From positions 1 through 5,255 of the forward strand of contig CAJOKK010000103.1 in assembly GCA_905235165.1 (NCBI GenBank): DNA of 5,255 bases, in the 5' to 3' direction. Every line of letters begins with the position of its first letter. Position 1 is the stretch's first letter. The notes beneath the pieces were generated by a model. The model saw nothing but the letters and a program-made list of their open reading frames with translations, was not told where the DNA came from and did not search any database. This document shows positions 4,891 to 5,255 of this stretch, piece after piece. Origin of the DNA: an uncultured Atopobiaceae bacterium (lineage in GTDB: Bacteria; Actinomycetota; Coriobacteriia; Coriobacteriales; Atopobiaceae). A program made the position numbers and the translations under genes.

Positions 4891-5255
4891 GCCTGGGGAA
4901 GACCGTCGGTGGCGGTGCGGGACTCAATGCGAACCCTGAGGCTGGCACTACGAATGAGTTAAAAGAGGCTCGTTTTTACTCGTTACGGCGGGGAGGGCGG
5001 CCAGCCCTGCGCGAACTCTGCGACAAGGGCATTCGTCGCTACGGCGCGGCAGCTGCGGGACTCGCTCGCTTCGCTCGCTCGGACAAGTCCTCGCTCCCGC
5101 CGCGCCTGCGCTCCTCATTGTCGCAGAACGTTCGCGCAGGGCTGGCCGCCCTCCCCGTCGTAAGGAGTAAAAACGGGCCTCTTTTAACTCATTCGTAGTG
5201 CCAGCCTCAGGGTTCGCATTGAGTCCCGCACCGCCACCGACGGTCTTCCCCAGGC
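4891..5255 (+). repeat. Long near-perfect inverted repeat, possible structured RNA or element end
   Basis: The left arm 4891-5026 (136 nt) is the reverse complement of 5118-5255 (138 nt). The outer 79 bp are perfect. The whole stem has only three mismatched pairs (4970/5176, 4982/5164, 4988/5158) and one 2-nt bulge (5128-5129). The right arm reaches the window end, so the outer boundary is unseen and the repeat may be longer. The tip (5027-5117) has its own stem. No protein gene that I can support lies in 4847-5255. Two of the three mismatches are G-U in a plus-strand transcript. The GC-rich inner stem followed by CCTCTTTT could end transcription from both sides, so a role as terminator for acylphosphatase is the simplest reading. 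A foldback (MITE-like) repeat element or an assembly foldback are alternatives; the scattered differences argue against a simple copy artefact. Confidence 0.9.
5043..5106 (+). repeat. Nested stem at the tip of the long inverted repeat
   Basis: GGCGCG (5043-5048) pairs with CGCGCC (5101-5106), and GCGGGA (5055-5060) pairs with TCCCGC (5095-5100). The two helices stack across a 6-nt bulge on one side only. The enclosed loop carries a tandem 9-bp repeat TCGCTCGCT at 5062-5070 and 5071-5079, and then GGAC-AA-GTCC (5081-5090). So the tip continues the fold of the outer arms rather than being an open loop. Confidence 0.65.

Noticed and set aside
4725..5198. A 157-codon plus-strand frame running from acylphosphatase into the inverted repeat
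   Set aside because: It starts inside acylphosphatase in another frame and is carried by the GC-rich arms. The product is low-complexity and has no family features.

Overview
The window reads as a piece of a fairly GC-rich Gram-positive chromosome. Strong AAGGAGG-type ribosome binding sites, a CarD-family transcription factor, a stand-alone UPF0237 ACT protein and a DegV protein together point to an actinobacterial lineage, most likely Coriobacteriia (Olsenella, Atopobium or Collinsella-like). This placement is inferred from gene content and style only, not from a database search.

Layout. Five genes lie on the minus strand and are read from right to left: degV (4433-3510), a carD-like gene (3391-2888), and then a tight cluster of a UPF0237 ACT-domain gene (2597-2301), citrate synthase (2279-825) and a Cof-type HAD phosphatase (from 832 or 811 off the left edge). 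The gap between the ACT and citrate synthase genes is 21 nt. The HAD frame can start inside the citrate synthase stop region, so these three look like one operon. An acylphosphatase gene (4517-4846) is divergent from degV on the plus strand.

The non-coding parts are the most unusual. (1) The last 365 nt (4891-5255) form a huge inverted repeat: arms of 136 and 138 nt are almost perfectly complementary, with a structured tip, and the right arm runs to the window edge. Two of its three arm mismatches are G-U pairs only if the plus strand is the RNA. (2) An 11-bp perfect inverted repeat (3397-3440) brackets an extended -10-like sequence and covers the ribosome binding site of carD. (3) The roughly 290-nt gap upstream of the ACT-citrate synthase-HAD operon holds two diverged copies of a ~40-bp unit, 51 bp apart, each centred on a TTG...CAA dyad, plus a small CGAGTTGA direct repeat.

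How the genes relate: citrate synthase feeds oxaloacetate and acetyl-CoA into citrate (glutamate supply or a partial TCA cycle). The ACT protein is a plausible small-molecule sensor, and the HAD protein a sugar or nucleotide phosphate phosphatase. DegV/FakB carries fatty acids, CarD contacts RNA polymerase, and acylphosphatase hydrolyses acyl phosphates. No mobile-element gene, CRISPR array, tRNA or rRNA was recognised.
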